Shown here one piece after another: positions 63,246-64,000 of a DNA stretch of 64,000 bases. Each line of letters opens with the position of its first letter. Within the stretch, counting starts at the first letter, position 1. Both the position numbers and the translations under genes were made by a program. This DNA is from UKL13-2 sp044229235 (GTDB lineage Bacteria; Pseudomonadota; Gammaproteobacteria; Burkholderiales; Usitatibacteraceae). The notes under the pieces were generated by a model that searched no databases, was not told the DNA's origin, and was given only the letters and a program-made list of their open reading frames with translations. The DNA lies in NCBI GenBank assembly GCA_044229235.1, contig JBGATH010000001.1, positions 62,001 through 126,000 on the forward strand, given 5' to 3'.

Positions 63246-64000
63246 CTATCTGCCGCGACTGATGGCAATGTCCAGGTTGCCGGTGCGCACGTCCACCGGC
63301 GGACTGGCACCTTCCAGGTCTCCGCTGCGCGCTGTCGCGTCACCCGATCGCGAGACGCGCGCATGGACGATGACCTTTTCGGCAGAGGAAAGCTTGTGCT
63401 CGGCAGACATGGCGTTATTGTCGCTCAATTCGAATCGCAACGGCAGGTCGGCAACCCGTTTGCGCAGCATTGCCAGCGGCATGGCGCCGCGGGCGGGATC
63501 CGCGTGGCGTGCGAATACGAACAAGATGTCCTCCGGTGCCACGCGAGCCTTCAGCGCTGGGTCCAGGGTCACGGTGCCGACGATCGACGCCGGTAACGCA
63601 CTGGCCTCGCGCGGCCGTTGCTTGCCGTCCATGGCCGCCAGTTTCGACTGCAATTCCGCGGCAAGCCCGGAATGGATATTCAGCGCGCCAGCCGTTTCTG
63701 ACGCTGCCGGGGCGCGGTTGCCTGCTTTGGCAAGCTCCGCCTCCGGGTCCTTGCCGTCGCGCAGCGCACGTGCCTCAACCAGTGCCGTGCGCATTTCCCT
63801 GGCGTAATCCGAATCCGGAGACGCCACCCGCGCCAGCAACTCCCAGTGCCGGACGGCATTTGTGAAGTCCTTGTTCTCGAACCGCTCCTTGCCGGCCAAC
63901 CACAATGCTTCCGGGTGCGTCGGCGCGAGCCTGAGACCTTCCGCCAGGGCACTGACAGCGGTGCGGGTCCATTTCTGTCCGCCGGCCATGTAGGCGGCAT
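63246..64000 (-). CDS. ccmI: Cytochrome c biogenesis protein CcmI (CycH), C-terminal part
   Basis: The gene runs off the right edge, so its start is missing; the frame is open to base 64000. The visible part has TPR-like repeats (ALAEGLRLAPTHPEALWLAG, then FENKDFTNAVRHWELL) and a C-terminal domain beginning GTVTLDPALKARV with FVFARHADPARGAMPLAM, typical of CcmI/CycH. CcmI presents apocytochrome c to the haem lyase in the periplasm. Its stop is 6 bp before the DUF6502 start. The nearby cytochrome c gene is a plausible client. Confidence 0.85.
   Translation of the reverse strand, partial: AAYMAGGQKWTRTAVSALAEGLRLAPTHPEALWLAGKERFENKDFTNAVRHWELLARVASPDSDYAREMRTALVEARALRDGKDPEAELAKAGNRAPAASETAGALNIHSGLAAELQSKLAAMDGKQRPREASALPASIVGTVTLDPALKARVAPEDILFVFARHADPARGAMPLAMLRKRVADLPLRFELSDNNAMSAEHKLSSAEKVIVHARVSRSGDATARSGDLEGASPPVDVRTGNLDIAISRGR

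Overview
The window looks like a piece of the chromosome of a GC-rich, free-living betaproteobacterium. Evidence for this is the smc-zipA-ligA order, map followed by glnD, dapD beside a pilU-type ATPase, a Bug-family (tripartite tricarboxylate) binding protein, and a proteasome-like protein of the type described only from betaproteobacteria. The order or genus cannot be fixed from this sequence alone. There is no rRNA, recognisable tRNA, CRISPR array, prophage or complete insertion sequence.

Layout. 1-8.7 kb: the tail of a DUF1203 gene, a Ser/Thr kinase fused to a universal stress domain, the RNA helicase HrpA, an aminotransferase with a small membrane protein and an exported SRPBCC protein, and thpR. 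9-16.4 kb: a complete dipeptide/oligopeptide ABC transporter operon with two substrate-binding proteins (SBPs). Three more paralogous SBPs without permeases lie at 30.1-35.0 kb. 16.4-30 kb: an NTT-like carrier, the proteasome homologue with hslR and yceI, then cinA-like, TauE-like, PEBP, tandem FKBP, gamma-glutamyltransferase, gabD, an AT-richer orphan gene and an M61 peptidase. 35.2-39.9 kb: a yqaA-like gene and a compact phenylalanine/tyrosine degradation operon (hppD-hmgA-fahA-phhA). 40-46.6 kb: a lipoprotein, a Bug SBP, pilU, dapD, a methyltransferase, a beta-barrel protein and queF. 46.7-56.9 kb: smc, zipA, ligA, galU, hpt, an MTAP/MTIP-type phosphorylase, def and a DUF4870 protein. 57-64 kb: glnD, map, a cytochrome c lipoprotein, a DUF5666/DUF6502 pair and the 3' part of ccmI.

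The most unusual content is non-coding. A 66-bp hairpin repeat occurs seven times at full and identical length plus once as a half copy. All eight point the same way on the + strand, at spacings of about 5-10.5 kb. Two copies each have a small MITE-like element (17-bp terminal inverted repeats, apparent 4-bp target duplications) exactly 7 bp from the repeat edge. The 66-bp repeats fill gaps between genes and in two places supply coding sequence (the ggt N-terminus and the phhA C-terminus). No transposase that could move either family is encoded here.

Functionally the region mixes core cell biology (chromosome condensation, division, ligation, nitrogen signalling, N-terminal protein processing) with scavenging of peptides, glutathione and aromatic amino acids, and purine salvage.
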